This document shows positions 22,027 through 32,670 of a stretch of DNA of 64,000 bases, one piece after another. The stretch's first letter is position 1; every line of letters starts with the position of its first letter. The notes under the pieces were generated by a model. That model was not told the origin of the DNA. It searched no databases and saw only the letters and a list, made by a program, of their open reading frames with translations. The position numbers and the translations under genes were made by a program. The stretch is from Nemertoderma westbladi (taxonomy: Eukaryota; Xenacoelomorpha; Nemertodermatida; Nemertodermatidae). The DNA is taken from assembly GCA_032718475.1 (NCBI GenBank), contig JAUCBJ010008860.1, positions 23,024-87,023 on the forward strand, given 5' to 3'.

Positions 22027-22063
22027 CAAAACTCCACACACATCCGACATTAATCACAAAGTA
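21272..22063 (-). repeat. about 42-bp tandem array multiplying a start codon and splice donor
   Basis: On the minus strand each unit reads acttTGTGATTAATGTCGGATG...GGAGTTTTG|GTAAGT. I count 17 perfect GGTAAGT donors and one mutated copy. Most units are 40-42 bp; in these the ATG is out of frame with the TTG before the donor. Seven units carry a GTGT-containing insertion that puts ATG in frame (Met-Ser-Asp ... Cys-Gly-Val-Leu), and six of these keep a donor. Gene exon 1 must therefore use one of several near-identical units. Confidence 0.92.
22027..22050 (-). CDS. C1orf43: C1orf43 homologue, exon 1 coding part (5'-most unit)
   Basis: The 5'-most copy of the array, read on the minus strand, gives ATG at 22050 and eight codons MSDVCGVL. 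It ends TTG|GTAAGT in phase 0, which fits exon 2 starting in phase 0. Joined to exon 2, the Gly-Val-Leu-Val-Cys-Val-Val-Leu run matches the human Gly-Ser-Leu-Val-Phe-Val-Leu-Leu run in register. A stop (TGA) stands in frame just upstream of the ATG. I chose this unit because a transcript starting upstream would meet it first; five other units could serve equally. The extracytosolic end is shorter than in the human protein (8 residues against about 22 to the same point). Confidence 0.6.
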
Positions 22064-22488
22064 ACTACTGGTTAGAAAAGCTGCCCCAGTTGCGCTACCG
22101 GTACTCATTATACAGCATTATATTGTTCCGTTACATAATTCTGTAATTTGGAGATCAGGAAATGAGAGTATTGAGTAAGAGAATGCAGAATGGCAGATTT
22201 TATCTTTCGAATCCAATCGCAATTACCGGTACTGAAACAGATTGCAAGATTATCTGATTGTACAGCAGTAGGCTACCGGCCAGCGTCTGCTGAAAGCAGT
22301 AAGTGCAGAAGTGTATGTCATAGGCCTAACATACACAAGCCTGCAAGTAAAACTTATACAAAGTCAGAAAGTACATGTGATAGTAGGAGCCAAGCCAACC
22401 AGACATGCCTATTCAGATATTACTGTATTACTACCAGCTGACCGGTATACATCATGTCCAGGAATATAGACATAGTGTCTGGAATACA
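22064..22488. other. putative 5' flank of the C1orf43 homologue
   Basis: I see no gene on either strand. As the region upstream of the minus-strand start it should hold the promoter, but no TATA box or initiator could be assigned. Several TACCGG words are present. Confidence 0.4.
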
Positions 22489-23399
22489 CCATGTCCTGAA
22501 ATATAGTGTCGTTATTCTGGTACATGGACCCTCCCCCCCCCAAATTTGTCTACTTGGGTCTTGGTCTTTATTTTGTACTCTACCAATGAGATTGCATGAA
22601 ATTTGAAACAGAGATAGTTTCACCTCCCTCCTCCTTGCTGGGTGAGCCAGAATTTTTATTTTTGCTTTCAATCTTTAGCTACAAGCGTTTGAAAAAGGTG
22701 TCTCCGGTGATATTTCACCAGTTACACTGCAGTTATTCTGAACCTTATCGGATTTATTGGTAGCAATAGAAAGCTAACCATGCAAGGATTCCAAAAATGT
22801 AAAAATATTTGAATTTGGTTGGGAAATAGCTGAGATATGAGCGTTCAAATGTTGCATGGTTTTGCACCTGCGCGAGGCTGTTTTATTCTATTAAATAAAA
22901 ACACTATATTCTAGAACATTTTGTTTATGTATGAATAGCTACATAATAGTATGTTTAAAGAAGCATTGCATTGTTGCCCAGCTACGTATGGGATAAACAA
23001 AATGTTCCAGAATATGAGGTATTTATTAAATAGAATAAATGGCGTGCAAGGGAAGCTAATACATGCAACATTCGAATGCCCATATCTCAGCTATTTCCCA
23101 ACCAAATTCAAATATTTTTACATATAAAGGAGATCGATCGGATAAAGGAAAGCGATAAAGTTAAAGAGTAACTGCAGTATAACTGGTGAAATACCACCGG
23201 AGACACCTTTTTCAAACGCTTGTAGCTAAAGATTTAAAGCAGAAAATAAAAATTCTGGCTCACCCAACAAGAAGGAGGGAGGTGAAACTATCTCTGTTTC
23301 AAATTTCATTCAATATCATTGAGATTTGTAGAAAACTTTTGGGGGGGGTCCAGGTACCTGAATAACGACACCTATATCCCAGCACATGGTATAGTACTC
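22489..23399. mobile_element. fold-back element with 420-460-bp inverted arms
   Basis: The left arm (22489 to about 22950) and right arm (about 22978-23399) are diverged reverse complements, with a loop of only about 30 bp. Shared landmarks include the outer catgt.ctg, GTGTCGTTATTC and a C/G run. Inside these are atttgaaacagagatagttt, ggtgtctccgg, atttggttgggaaatagct and the central agaacattttgttta. There is no coding capacity. The structure resembles Foldback-type or long-TIR MITE elements. Confidence 0.85.
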
Positions 23400-23491
23400 T
23401 AGTGTAGGCCTAATATACAGATATAGTACCGTAGTGGAATAGTGGAATATAGTCAGATAGTACTGTATGTATAAAGAATATAGTTACCACC

Positions 23492-25930
23492 ATTTCCTGG
23501 AATATAGTGTCGTTATTCAGGTACCTGGATATAGTGTCGTTATTCATGTACCTGCCCCCCCCCCCCCCCCCCAAAAAAAAAAATTATACATCTTAAATAA
23601 TAATAATTAATGAGATTGCATGAAATTTGAAACAGAGATAGTTTCACTCAACTCCTTTTGGGTGGGGGAGCCAGAATTGTTATTTTTGCGTTCGTTCTTT
23701 AGCTATAGTACAAGCGTTTAAAAAAGTGTCTCCATCGATATTGCACTCAGTTACAGGTAAAGCACAGTTATTATTCACCCTTATAGTGATTGTTACTACT
23801 GGAAAGCTGGCCATGTAAGGATTTCAAATATGTAAAAATATTTGAATTTGGTTGGGAAATAGCTGAGATATGGGCATTCGAATGTTGCATGTATTTACTT
23901 GCGCTGCTGGCCATTTATTCTATTTAATAAATGAATAACATTCTCAGTGGCGTGCCGAGGGGGGGGGGGGGGGGGGGTGGGGGTCGGCGGGGTCTATTGC
24001 TCCCGGGCGAAAAAAAATGGGGGACGAAAAAATGTAAAAACAGACAGATACAGTACAGTTGATGGATTTTAGGGGGCGATTTAGCTATCCTCACCAGCTT
24101 TAGCGCTGCACACACATTAACCAAACCCAAAAAATTGTTTTTCAATTAATTAGTCCTGTGTTATTTTGGTGTGCAAAAATATGGCTAGAATTGAAATCTG
24201 TATAGTATCCGTCAGTACCTGTGCCTGTACAGTACCATTGTACCTGTACATCACTAAATTGGGTGGCTATTAGCAGGGCCGGTGTAATGACTTGGCGGCC
24301 CGGGTGCACTGTTCCACAGCCGCACCCCCGCCCAGTATTTATATTATGTATTTTTCAACTTAATAAAATGAACTAAATAAAACAAATGGAAAAATAAATT
24401 ATAATTTTTTTCCCCATGTAATACGAAATTATTTTCTGAAAAATAGGTACTTTTCGTTGATTAACCCTATTTGGCCCGGGGTGGGCGGTGATTTTATAAT
24501 TGTTTTGTAGTTTATATGTATTATTGAGTCAGATTTGTTTGTAAAACCGAGATGTCGTGACCTTTACTAAAATTTATTAGGCTATCCAACAGCGAAAACG
24601 CTGTACATGTACATGTTTACTGTACATTAGGGTGGTCCTTATTTCAATGTAAGATTTAAAAGTTGTGGAAATTCTCCTCTGACCCCCCCCCCCCCCCCCC
24701 CCAAGTCCTTTCTTCTAATAAAAAAACACCTTGAGTAAAAGTTGAGCACAAATGATATATATTTAGAGGTAGCTCAAACACCCTGAAGTTGAGCGTTTGG
24801 ACACCATTTGATCGCGCGCGCAGAATATAATGGAGTTTGCTGATATGAAGGCTTCTATTTGTTGTACAGAGTTAATTTTAGGCTTATTTGAACCGCAATC
24901 ATCGATTTAATGGGTGTAGATACCTTCAAAACAAGAGCTAAGCTAGTAGTTCTTGAGATATCACACAAAAGCTTATGGGTCGTGTACATGGCTATGTTAG
25001 TTTTCGTGTTGTGGTCCTTTCTGACACACATCTCCAGTATTTTTCGTGTTTAAATTTTCCAAAGTTTTTATAGTTCACTAAAATTTATTTATTTGCGGTA
25101 TATATCGGTTTTTTGGATGCTGATCAAGATTATAGAACTCAAATAAAACATTCGAGAAAATTATTTGTAATTTTAAAAGTGCGGGGCCCTGGGGCATGAA
25201 AAACAAGTAGTGGAAATATGATAATGAAAAATCACACGAATTCAACTTGATTTTATGACCAGTGTGTTTTTAGACATGTGATATGACCATGTGATTTTAG
25301 GATGCTGATCACGAATATGACACTGAATGCACCTTATTGATTACGGCTTTTTTGGACGCGTGTTAATATGTGGCACAAAAAATACACGTAGCACAAATTT
25401 ATAATGAAAACTCCAAATCAAACCTGATTTTATGATATTAGGGGTTTTCTGGGATTCTGATCACGAATATGACACTAAAATATAGGGCCGATCGTACAGT
25501 ATTATCCAACCAAATTTGTTTTTGCCGTTTGAAATTTTACGCTACTTGTTTTTTTCGTCCCTCAGACAAGCACCAAAAATAATAGTTGTGTTACCATAAA
25601 TTATTTTAACGAGTTGTATCGTGATCAGCATTTGTTATTTTTTTTTTTAATTTTAACTTGCAAAATTTGCAATTTGCAAATTTTTACAGTTTGAAAATGT
25701 TTTCTTCGGGGTGGGGGGCGAAAAATCCACTCTTGCCCCCGGGCGCACGAATGCCTCGGGACGCCCCTGTACATTCTGGAACATTTTGTTTATCTCATAA
25801 GTACTTAATAATACTAGTATATGGATATTCCTACATAACCAAAATGTTCTAGAACATTGTGTATTTAATTAATAAATAGAATAAATAAGAAAATGGCCTG
25901 CGGCGCAAGTGAATAACGACATTATACAGG
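23492..25930. mobile_element. second fold-back copy, split by a hAT insertion
   Basis: The left arm (23492-23944) repeats the arm at 22489 in direct orientation, with indels and a duplicated GTGTCGTTATTC block. After the hAT element, 25778 to about 25930 gives the loop and only the inner and extreme outer parts of the right arm, so this copy has a deleted right arm. The loop sequence ctggaacattttgttta is interrupted exactly at the hAT site. Confidence 0.8.
23945..25769. mobile_element. non-autonomous hAT element
   Basis: The termini are CAGTGGCGTGCCGAGG at the left and the inverse of CAGGGGCGTCCCGAGG at the right (14 of 16 match). The flanks AACATTCT (23937-23944) and TACATTCT (25770-25777) form an 8-bp target duplication with one difference. 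CAGNGGCG ends and 8-bp duplications are diagnostic for hAT. The 1,825-bp interior carries G19 and C20 runs and no transposase. It sits in the loop of the second fold-back copy, so it inserted later than that element. Confidence 0.85.
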
Positions 25931-26025
25931 GATACAACTATATTCCAGGACATGGTGTATACAATATAAACCAGTAAAGCCTACTGCAGTACTGCAGGTA
26001 CTGCCGCGGAAGAGTCCCACAAGAA

Positions 26026-26547
26026 ATGAAAACAAATAAGTTGGTGCCAGTTCCCAAGAAGGGCAACCTAACACTCTATGGTTCTTTTCGGGGAATCTCA
26101 TTGATCTCGATTGCTGCAAAGCTATACAATAGGATTCTATTAAATCGCATCAGGGATCCCATTGAGAGACTGCTCCGTGGAAATCAGAATGGGTTCCGTA
26201 AAGGTCGTGGGACCATGGAGCCCATTTTGGCACTTAGAAGGATAATTGAAGAGTTATCAAAAAAGAAAGACAGGCATCTGGCTGTTATCTTTGTTGACTT
26301 CTTCAAGGCCTTTGATTCAGTCTCTCGCTCACGTATGTTCAGCATACTTTCATTATATGGGATTCCTGATGAAATTATTGCAGCAATCAGATCAGTAAAC
26401 GATGGTTCGACAACATTTGTGTCTACTGTTGACGGTGACACAAAACCATTTGAAGTGTTATGGCTGTATGGGGCGTGCTTAAAGAGCTGTACATTAAATT
26501 ATCCAATTCCTTTTGTAACTAACTGGGCAGAATGTTGGGCACCTTAA
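26026..26547 (+). pseudogene. non-LTR reverse transcriptase fragment
   Basis: The 173-codon stretch carries VPVPKKGNL, SFRGISLISIAAKLYNRI, NQNGFRKGRGT, ILALRRIIEEL and motif A VIFVDFFKAFDSVSR. It stops before motifs B and C; after TVDGDTKPFEV the sequence no longer matches RT. It belongs to the same family as the fragment at 63270-64000, which shares QNGFR, ILALRR and YGIP words in register. The first Met is arbitrary. It is a dead, 3'-truncated or deleted copy. Confidence 0.88.
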
Positions 26548-26864
26548 GATGCGCCTTTGCTTGAAAGCTATGCAGTATGCAGTTCGACAGCAATCAATTA
26601 ATTTTAAACCAATAAACCTTACAAAATGACAATAAAACCTATAAAATATAGAAATGGGTCGTGTACCTAAGGCAACCTGTAGTCTTTGTAAATCTTGTAA
26701 ACAAAATGATATTTTAATTTCATCAAATCTGGTTGTATTATATTATTATGCAGAGATATGGCACCAAAACAAAGTTACAATATTTAGTCAGCTGGCTGAG
26801 TAACAACAATACAAAGTCTCACTGAATTAAAACCGCATTAAGGTATGCCATTATTCTACTACAT
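26548..26864. other. 3' flank of the nucleolin-like gene
   Basis: This AT-rich segment should contain the 3' UTR of the minus-strand gene. TTTAAT at about 26714 reads as ATTAAA on that strand, a possible weak polyadenylation signal. Nothing else was recognised. Confidence 0.4.
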
Positions 26865-28670
26865 CTAATCGCTATCGAATGATTTCTTTGTCCCCTGGTA
26901 GGTCTGTATCCCGACCTTCTGTCTGGGTGTCCCGGCGCCCCGTCCGCCCCTGAACCCGCCTCCTCTGTCCCCCCTACCGCGCCCGCGCCCACCGAACCCA
27001 CCCCGCCCACCACCTCGCCCTCCATCATCCCGTCGCGGCGTCTTCATCTCCACCCGAACTCGCGTCCCATCGATCTCGCATCCCTGCCCGACTCCGTCCA
27101 GCGCGCGGCGAGCCTCGCTGCTGTCTGAGAAGTCTATGAACGCCATCCCCGGTCGACTGGGGTCCTGGTTCAATATCTTTACCGACGAACAATTCGGGAA
27201 CTTCTCGTACAACATATCGTCGGTTGTTCCCTGAGAGAGTCCGAACATCTTGAGACTGTTTGTGTCGTCTGATCCTCTGGAGAAGCCACCCCGTCCCCGA
27301 CCGCGGTCCCCACCGCCACCTCGACCGAAGTCGCCGCGTCTCGGCGTCATCATCTTAACGTCGACGGAATGACTGTCGATCTGGAACCCGTCCGGGAGGC
27401 CGTTAAGGACCTTCCTAGCGGTGGCGGCGTCCGGGAAGTTCACGAAGGCCATAGCGGGACGAGTCGGGTCGTTATTGAAGACTTTAGCGCGCGTGCACCC
27501 GGGGAACTTCTCATAGAGAGCGTCCTCGGTGCAGTCGACCGGGAGGCCAAACAGCTTGAGGCCGTCGGTGTCGTCGTCGTTCCCGAAACTCTCGTTGAAC
27601 CCGGAACGATTCGCGGCCACCACGCCACGTCCCGCTCCGAACGGGAACTGGGGTTTCTTAGCGACGACTTCCATCGCTTTATTGTGGAACTCCATGGACC
27701 AGTTGTAGGAAGTAACGGGCTGCTCCTTGAACTCAGCCATAGCGCTATCGGCGTCCGCCTGACTGGCGAACTGCGTTAGAACGCCGTCCTCCTGCCACGG
27801 GTTGCACTTCTTACAACTTATTCCTTTACTCTCCAAAATCAACCGCATTTCTTTAGAGAATGATTTAACCCTCTGCGGCTTCCAGATTATTTCAACTGGT
27901 TTCTCAACTATACTTTCTTTTACACTTTCAACTGCTTTGCTAGTTGGCACTTTGTCTTCTTCACTGGACGAATCTTCGGAATCCTCTTCCATTTCTTCAT
28001 CTTGTTGTTTTCCATTGATTTTATTATCATCTTCATCAGAATCGGATTCATCATCTGATGATTCAGATTCAACGGTTTTCTTAGGAACCGCAGGTTTACT
28101 TAACTTCCCATTGTCAATGTTTGGTTTAACATTCTCAGCTTCATCAGAATCGGAATCATCATCTGATGATTCAGATTCAACGGTTTTCTTAGGAACCGCA
28201 GGTTTACTTAACTTCCCATTGGCAATGTTTGGTTTCACATTCTCAGCTTCATCATCAGACGACTCAGTGTCATCGCTATTCTCACTGTCTCCGTCCTTCG
28301 CAACGGGAACTGGATTCGGTTTACTTGCTGTTTTATTAGATTGTTTGACCTTCGGGGGTTCGTCCTCGTCTGAGCTAGACTCCTCGGATTCCGACGAATC
28401 CTTAGTCGGTTGTTTCACTAACGATTGTTGATTAGGCCTAGCCGGTACCGGTACTACCGGTTTCGACTCCCGAATTATGATGTCATCACCGGAAGAAGAT
28501 TCCTCCGAGCTGCTATCCTCCGGAGTTGGCGGTCGTTTTACTTTTTTACTCCGTTTCGCTTTTTTATTCTGCGATTCCAAATCAGATGTATTAACATCGA
28601 GTTTACGTTTTTTAGGACTACCGGTTATTGCGGGTGACGGTGTTGGCTTTTCCTTCTTACTTTTAACCAT
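26865..28670 (-). CDS. nucleolin-like RNA-binding protein
   Basis: This is a complete 601-codon frame with a good start context (ccaaaATGG) and a basic N-terminus MVKSKKEKPTPSP. Residues about 40-250 are acidic and serine-rich (SSSEESSSGDD type), with a 36-residue tandem duplication around AENVKPNI and KLSKPAVPKKTVE. A diverged RRM-like region follows at about 260-340. Two clear RRMs come at about 370-440 (LKLFGLPVD... MAFVNF) and 475-545 (LKMFGLSQG... MAFIDF), each followed by Arg-Gly repeats. The tail is an RGG box (GGFGGRGRGRG). This order matches nucleolin, a nucleolar factor in rRNA transcription and pre-rRNA processing. Vertebrate nucleolin is longer, with four RRMs. The absence of introns is unusual and may indicate a retrogene. 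Confidence 0.85.
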   Translation of the reverse strand: MVKSKKEKPTPSPAITGSPKKRKLDVNTSDLESQNKKAKRSKKVKRPPTPEDSSSEESSSGDDIIIRESKPVVPVPARPNQQSLVKQPTKDSSESEESSSDEDEPPKVKQSNKTASKPNPVPVAKDGDSENSDDTESSDDEAENVKPNIANGKLSKPAVPKKTVESESSDDDSDSDEAENVKPNIDNGKLSKPAVPKKTVESESSDDESDSDEDDNKINGKQQDEEMEEDSEDSSSEEDKVPTSKAVESVKESIVEKPVEIIWKPQRVKSFSKEMRLILESKGISCKKCNPWQEDGVLTQFASQADADSAMAEFKEQPVTSYNWSMEFHNKAMEVVAKKPQFPFGAGRGVVAANRSGFNESFGNDDDTDGLKLFGLPVDCTEDALYEKFPGCTRAKVFNNDPTRPAMAFVNFPDAATARKVLNGLPDGFQIDSHSVDVKMMTPRRGDFGRGGGGDRGRGRGGFSRGSDDTNSLKMFGLSQGTTDDMLYEKFPNCSSVKILNQDPSRPGMAFIDFSDSSEARRALDGVGQGCEIDGTRVRVEMKTPRRDDGGRGGGRGGFGGRGRGRGDRGGGFRGGRGAGTPRQKVGIQTYQGTKKSFDSD

Positions 28671-29323
28671 TTTGGTGGAATGTTCTGTCAGTGTTCAGCT
28701 TGGAGGTTGCGTGGGTGGGTATTTGTTTCTACCGACAATAGTACTGTACAGCTGTAGTACATGTAGTAGTACACACACAGTAGTCCAGTAGTCAGTGTGC
28801 TTGTGCTGTGAATCCGGGGGTGTGTTGATGCTGTTGATGTGTCAACTGCCTGACAGCTATACTGGGCTGTGATGTAGTGGTCTACCTACAACTGACCTCT
28901 GCTGCTCTGGCAGTCTGGGTGTTATGTTATGTTGTATTACAGTGTTATGTTGTTATATGTTATTAATGTCGCCAGAACAATAATAAAATCAATTGCACAT
29001 AATAATAATAATAATAATAATTTCTTTTATTCTCAAACTCGACATACAAAGTAAAAAAAGGGGCGGTTAACGTGAAGGCAAACAAACTGATAATTGCGAG
29101 AATAAGTGTCAACATCAAAAGCCTGTCTTAGACAGGTTAGTACTTAGATACCGTACCAATACACTAAGTACTTGTATAATTATTTATATAAATTAAAAAT
29201 ATATTGTTACTACAAAAACCAATACAATTACATAAACCAAACAGAAGCACATCTGGTAAAGTACGCTAGTGAGCGTATAGAAATTATAAAGAAAGTATAT
29301 GCTAATGCCCATACTGTACGCAT
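28671..29323. other. 5' flank of the nucleolin-like gene and spacer
   Basis: This region should hold the promoter of the minus-strand gene. I see no clear TATA box. Short tgtagtac/cagtagt words recur near 28740-28800, and an (AAT)n microsatellite follows at 29000. No gene was recognised before the BEL-like unit begins. Confidence 0.4.
28999..29022. repeat. (AAT)n microsatellite
   Basis: About eight uninterrupted AAT trinucleotides. Confidence 0.95.
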
Positions 29324-30754
29324 TGTAAAAGCTTTTGCGTAATTAGCCGGTTATTTTCCCGTAAAGTACTCTGTAGTTGGTTTACCAGGCATAAAAAGGC
29401 CGTGTCCTTACTGTACTGGTGTTTTAGAGGACATAAAAGTCATTTCTTCTGTATGTGTACTTTAAAGGACATAATCCGTAATTTCGTGACGCAATAGCTG
29501 GATACTCTTGAAAACAGTGGCGCTACCATGACGACGGCTAGCAGCTGATATTGCCACGTCGACAGTTCTTTGTTTCTTTGTTCTCTCGTTGTTCGGTTGA
29601 CCAATCAGAGCGTTTGTTGTCTCTGTGTTGGAGGTGTATACAGAGGCTCAGTAGTTCAGTGTTATGTTTTTGCCCAGAACCTAAGAACCGGCTTTTGGTA
29701 CCTCCGTGTTTTCAGTTTTTAGTCTTACACTAGTAGGCTTAATTATAAGGACATATATCCGTTATCATACCATAACATAACTTACCATACCTAATCAAAC
29801 AACCTGTGCATACTTTTATATTGTTATACTGCTATTTACTGTCAGTTCTTCATAATATGGTTGATGAATTATTATATTTGGAATAACGATAAATAACCCC
29901 GAAAACCCAATATTCTTGATATACCGAAGGTAAGAGAGAAAGGTTACATATAACGATTGTGACTTATGTTAAAGTGGTTTGAAGTGAATCTAATGTTATT
30001 TGATAGACCCTACATGATTCGGTCCGTGTTCCTTTTATATGTGACTAAAATCAGTGAAGATCGGCAGATCAGTGTGCAGTATTGTGCAGCATTGTGTATG
30101 AGTGAGACTGATAACGAAGCATTTCCTAAAGAATGCGCCATATATGTGAATTGTAACTAAGCCATATCGTTGTGAGTAGTTTAAGTCATAACTCTGTTTA
30201 TATAGATAGAGCGCCACGTCCTAAAGGAACTGTTAATATTCCCCGAAGGTGAATAATATTGTCAGAGATTATATAATACTGTCAGTCGAATAATACATTA
30301 GGCTTACATAGCAATACGATTAAGCCGTCGAACCCAATCTCCCGGGTATATCCAGCGGGTGAATGATCGCGCACCGATTGGTTTCGACTAGTGTAGTGAA
30401 TCAAATACTTGTCAGAGGCTAAAAGTGATTTATTATCTAGAAGACATCCTAATTTGGCGGGTTAAACTGCCAAAGGTCTGAAAGCGCGAACAATAACGGA
30501 TATTGCTTCTGTATTGCAGTAGGCAATAAAGCTGAAGTACCGGCAACCGGTGCCCAGTAGGCCTGACTACCTAACCACCCGGACCGGTACCTACAGCAGT
30601 ACAGGTACAGCAGTATTATTCGATTTTGATAATTATATACCGGTAGGCCTTAATAATTAATCAGGGAGGGCCCGCCCTGGTTTTTTATTGAGATTTTTAC
30701 TTATTTCTGTCAAGTTTTATTTGTTTGTAGGCCAGTATTGAACAGAAGGCGTGT

Positions 30755-31345
30755 AAGCCTGATCAGATTGTACAGACAATTTGTAGGCTGAGCTGTTGTC
30801 TGATTGTTGTTAAGTCTGAACGGATTGCAGTGTGTGTAGATCACCTGTCCGATAAAGAACGGTTAGGAAGTAGGGGCAGCCAATGCTGTAAGGTAAACCC
30901 CCAACTAAAGAATAAGTCGTACTACTGGGTTAGAACGCATACTACCTAATCATTTCGGAGTCTGCATGTCCTGTAGTTTATTTAGGCTTGAGAGTAGTCT
31001 GCCATCGTTTAGTCTGTACTTTGTTTGTGTAAGTCTGTACGGGTAGCGTATAATATTTATTTAGATAATTTGTAGGCTGGATAGTTGTCTGGCTGTTATT
31101 AGGTCTGAACGGATTGCAGTGTGTGTAGAGCCCCTGTCCGATAAAGAACGGTTAGGAAGTAGGGGCAGCCAAAGCTGTAAGGTAAACCCCCAACTAAAGA
31201 ATAAGTCGTACTACTGGGTTAGAACGCATACTACCTAATCATTTCGGAGTCTGCATGTCCTGTAGTTTATTTAGGCTTGATAGTAGTCTGTCAGTGTTTG
31301 GTCTGCATTTTGTTTGAGTGGTTTGTACGCGTAGCGTAATATTTA
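30755..31345 (+). repeat. 289-bp tandem duplication in the BEL-like leader
   Basis: Two adjacent units share aatttgtaggctg, CTGAACGGATTGCAGTGTGT, gtaggggcagcc, gtaaacccccaactaaag and tcatttcggagtctgcat. The word cggattgcag is at 30821 and again at 31110. The same duplication exists in copy 2 (about 42720-43320), so it predates the copying. The conserved blocks may be structured RNA; this is not proven. Confidence 0.85.
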
Positions 31346-32279
31346 TTATTCAGAGTTTATGCGATTATTCGCAACATTCATTCCCCAAGTTTGTTCCTAC
31401 AATAATTGTGTTTGTTATACATACCGCTATAGTTAAATTAACCCCGGTACTACACGGGCTGCTTGGCGTAGGTAAAGACTGGTGATTTTGTGCACCGGTC
31501 ACTCCAGCAGATGCCGTGGTTCTTTTAGCTGTTCAAGTATATTTAACTACTGATTATGTTGTACAAGTACTCGTACCTAATTTAGGGTTTAGTGTACAGT
31601 GCTTTCCGAGAGTAATTAGTGTAGGCATTATATTTGTGTTGTAAAGTGGTTGATAGGCACTTTCGATTAGCTCTATTAACTTCTAGGTAGGAACACTCTG
31701 TGATACATAACGTAGTACCTATAGCGATACGGCTATAGGTCGTCAGGCGGTGGTATTTTCCTATCTGGACAACGCAGTGTATTTACTACTACGTATTATT
31801 TTCAAATACCGCAGTACCCTGTCCGTTGTAATAACCAGATTCTAACCCTTTGTTAGGCTGGTTTGTAGACTTCTTGTAAAATTACCCTGAAAATTCGTAT
31901 TTTGTGTTTTTGTAAATTTTTGTGTTTGTTTAGAGATTGTAATCTCACCCGAATTGTACGTAATTTGTAGTATTAAGTAACTTAGGTAAATTAGCATTAT
32001 TTGTTTTAGTGTCCTATAAGTAACACTTCACTGAAAGCGCACCGCTTTGTGTAGTGATTACTCCCCAGAAATAATAACATTTATTTCAAACATTGACAAA
32101 ACCCATTTCAACGGGTATATATATATTATAAATCAACTCTAACGATTTATAAATAGTAGGCCTGCCATACACCCATTAGGTCTCAATATCAGTTGGACTA
32201 CTGCTCAAATAACGGTAATAAAGTAAGTAAAGTAACCAAGTAACCCTAAAATTCAGAAATTCAATTATTTAAAATAATT

Positions 32280-32560
32280 GATATACCGGTATTTACGATA
32301 GGCCTATTATCTTTATTTCTATAAATTTAGGCTGAAATTATACCGGTACTTTATAATTAATTCTAGTCCAGAATTATACTTATATATACTACAAACTGTA
32401 AGCTGTATACCGGTATTCCCGATAGGCCTATTATATATTTATATATATTTGTGCTAAAATTATACCGGTATTCTGTGATAAACCTAGTCTGTAATAATAC
32501 TTATATAGTTATATATACTATAAGCATACCGGTATTCTAATATATTATATATATCACGCT
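32280..32560 (+). repeat. three diverged ACCGGTATT modules near the end of the leader
   Basis: Three units of about 100-125 bp each carry taTACCGGTATT, gataggcctattat, and a run of atatatatt or aaattatacc. They stand just upstream of the Gag start and recur in copy 2 at about 44250-44500. They could be promoter-proximal repeats. No function is shown. Confidence 0.6.
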
Positions 32561-32670
32561 GCACTGAGTAGCAGTACCGGTAATTAATTACTAGGCTAGC
32601 AGTTAATACTGAGTTACTAGACTTGCTCAGACTGTAATACAGCAGTAGACATTCAACTGTACACATAAAC

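Noticed and set aside
22190-22441. An 83-codon plus-strand frame
   Set aside because: No recognisable motif; it lies in the 5' flank of the C1orf43 homologue.
24274-25190. A second hAT element nested inside the first (CAGGGCC ends)
   Set aside because: CAGGGCCGG at 24274 and GGGGCCCTG near 25185 look like termini, but the flanks show no 8-bp duplication and the match is only about 7 bp.
27369-28431. Plus-strand frames opposite the nucleolin-like gene
   Set aside because: They are shadows of the RRM, RGG and acidic-serine coding sequence on the other strand.
29551-30160. Short frames of about 60 codons conserved between the two BEL-like leaders
   Set aside because: Their conservation is explained by the overall similarity of the two copies; the differences show no codon pattern.
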